Assembly (NCBI GenBank): GCA_028554795.2
Contig: CM068839.1
Coordinates: 16,171,220 to 16,235,219 of the forward strand
Source of the DNA: Sinohyriopsis cumingii
Lineage: Eukaryota; Mollusca; Bivalvia; Unionida; Unionidae
Direction of reading: 5' to 3'
DNA length: 64,000 nucleotides
Both the position numbers and the translations under genes were made by a program. The notes under the pieces were generated by a model, which was given only the letters and a program-made list of their open reading frames with translations, did not search any database and was not told the origin of the DNA. Below, piece after piece: positions 62,630 through 64,000 of this stretch. Position 1 is the first letter of the stretch. The number at the start of each line of letters is the position of its first letter.

Positions 62630-64000
62630 CTACATCTTAGATTTCTTCGCCTGTCTCTTGTACAGCTGTTCGGGAGCATCTCTGAGGAGTGTCCAGCAGT
62701 AGTCAGCCAGCATTGTAGTGGACCATTTTCCCTGGTATCTTTGTTCCATTGTTGCGATATCTTGATGAAAACGTTCGCCGTGTTCATCACTAACAATACC
62801 ACAGTTGCTAGGAAAGAAATCCAAATGGGAATGAAGGAAGTGAATCTTTAGAGACATATTGCAGCCAAGTTTCTTATACTTCATCAACATGTCTTCTACT
62901 AGTTCCTTATAGTTTTCTGCCCTAACATTTCCGAGGAAGTTTGTAGAAACTAGGCGAAAAGCATTCCATGCTTGTTTCGCGTCACCTTCCAGCAAGTTGT
63001 TGAACCGGTCATCTTTGAAAAGCTCTCGAATCTGAGGACCCACAAAAACTCCCTCTTTAATCTTTGCTTCGCTGAGTCGAGGGAATTTTTCATGCAGGTA
63101 TCGGAATGCTGGCAAAGTCCGGTCAATGGCTTTCACGAAGTTCTTCATCAAACCTAGTTTGATGTGAAGGGGTGGTAGCAAGATTTTCTGAGCCTCAACC
63201 AGAGCTGGGTGTTGGATATTCTTCTCTCCAATGGCTACATTCTGCCTGTGAGTCCATTCCTTCCTCATGTAGTGCATTTCCCTTGCTCGGCTATCCCACT
63301 CGCATAAGAAACACATGTATTTTGTATATCCTTGCTGCAGTCCCATTAAAAGGGCAACTCCCTTCAAATCACCACAGAGGTGCCAGCTGTACTTGTTATA
63401 CTCAATGGAATTCAGTAGCTGCCTTAAGTTATCGTATGTCTCTTTCATGTGGACAGCATACGCTACTGGAATAGATGGAAGAATGTTTCCATTGTGCAAA
63501 AGCACAGCCTTGAGACTCAGTTTCGAAGAGTCCACAAATAGTCTCCATTCTTGTGGGTCATGAGTGATTTTTAAAGCATTCATGAGGCCCTCAATATCGG
63601 AACAGAATATCAGATTACTTTCCTTTCTGAAGAAAGGCTCCAATTGCTGGTGGCGCTTTCGATATGCAGTAATTGTGACATCTTCTTCTAGAAGATTCCA
63701 TTGTTGGAGTCTTGATCCTAGCAATTCTGCCTTGTTCTTTGATAAGTCCAAATCACGAATCAGGTCATTTAGTTCTTCCTGTGTTATTCTGTGTGGGGTT
63801 GATGATGCACCAGAGTGAAAATCTGGATCACTGCATGCTGATGGACCAGGAGAAGAACAGGTCGACTCACCTTTGTCTTCGTCAGATGAATCAAGAGAAT
63901 ATTCTGCTGGAGGTTCTGGAATAGGAAGTCCCTCACCATGTGGAACTGGTCTCAATGCAGACGGAATGTTTGGGTAGACTATTCTCGACTTCTTTCGCTT
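62630..64000 (-). CDS. Unidentified 456+ residue ORF, 5' end beyond the window
   Basis: Open on the minus strand from the window edge (KRKKSRIVYPNIPSA...) to a stop at 62630. The start called at 63955 would be TTG, so the true start lies outside. Notable pieces: EWRLFVDSSKLSLKAVLLHN, YSWHLCGDLKGVALLMGLQQ, YMCFLCEWDSRAREMHYMRK (CxxC) and VSDEHGERFHQDIATMEQRY. The acidic and His residues at spaced positions, and my recollection of similar multi-copy ORFs in many invertebrates, suggest a transposon-derived protein with an RNase H-like fold, but I cannot name the family. The frame is intact, so it is either a recent mobile element or a host gene. Confidence 0.5.
   Translation of the reverse strand, partial: KRKKSRIVYPNIPSALRPVPHGEGLPIPEPPAEYSLDSSDEDKGESTCSSPGPSACSDPDFHSGASSTPHRITQEELNDLIRDLDLSKNKAELLGSRLQQWNLLEEDVTITAYRKRHQQLEPFFRKESNLIFCSDIEGLMNALKITHDPQEWRLFVDSSKLSLKAVLLHNGNILPSIPVAYAVHMKETYDNLRQLLNSIEYNKYSWHLCGDLKGVALLMGLQQGYTKYMCFLCEWDSRAREMHYMRKEWTHRQNVAIGEKNIQHPALVEAQKILLPPLHIKLGLMKNFVKAIDRTLPAFRYLHEKFPRLSEAKIKEGVFVGPQIRELFKDDRFNNLLEGDAKQAWNAFRLVSTNFLGNVRAENYKELVEDMLMKYKKLGCNMSLKIHFLHSHLDFFPSNCGIVSDEHGERFHQDIATMEQRYQGKWSTTMLADYCWTLLRDAPEQLYKRQAKKSKM

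Overview
The window is animal genomic DNA. It is AT-rich, with long introns, microsatellites, tRNA-derived SINEs, Ty3/gypsy LTR debris and two Polinton/Maverick (adintovirus-like) DNA elements. The SINE body at 41.4 kb resembles SINEs I know from molluscs, so I suggest a mollusc, perhaps a bivalve; this is inference only.

Layout. (1) 1-20.8 kb: one host gene, SPATA2/tamozhennic-like, is visible as two exons (5309-5590 and 15622-16965) on the + strand. They encode a PUB domain, a candidate PUB-interacting motif and two RanBP2-type zinc fingers, and a poly(A) signal follows at 17134. The 10-kb intron holds broken gypsy LTR fragments, a 15-copy 72-bp minisatellite and other repeats. (2) 20848-35122: a decayed Polinton with 5'-AG...CT-3' ends, about 0.47-kb TIRs and the 6-bp target duplication ATCGCA. 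It has lost the capsid/integrase block, where a gypsy fragment now lies, but keeps pseudogenes of PolB and the ATPase and a cassette of small genes that includes a broken BIR (IAP-type) domain. (3) 35.1-43.3 kb: intergenic DNA with SINEs. (4) 43359-61331: a structurally complete 17,973-bp Polinton with TIRs and target duplication ACCATA. It encodes the hexon-like major capsid protein, a pX-like basic protein, the penton-like minor capsid protein, a membrane protein, a chromodomain integrase, several conserved basic proteins, the packaging ATPase and protein-primed PolB, plus small accessory genes at both ends. PolB, MCP and one basic protein carry in-frame stops and/or frameshifts, so this copy is probably not autonomous. 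(5) 61.3-64 kb: intergenic DNA and an intact but unidentified ORF that runs off the window edge.

Main observation. The accessory genes at the ends of both Polintons finish in what look like metazoan replication-dependent histone mRNA 3' ends. Each has a GGCCCT-TTTC-AGGGCC (or AGCCCT-TTTC-AGGGCT) stem-loop, usually an ACCCA-like 3' flank, and a U7-type purine-rich GAAAAGA element exactly 13 nt beyond the stem, always in the sense orientation of the preceding ORF. Five copies lie in the complete element, and three plus one heavily decayed copy in the old one. Most of these genes also share a promoter box (TTTTCCTTCACGTCCG, then TATA). The structural/replication operon instead has conventional AATAAA signals. 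This suggests two separately regulated gene classes, one possibly tied to host S-phase through SLBP and U7 snRNP. I do not know of a description of this in Polintons.
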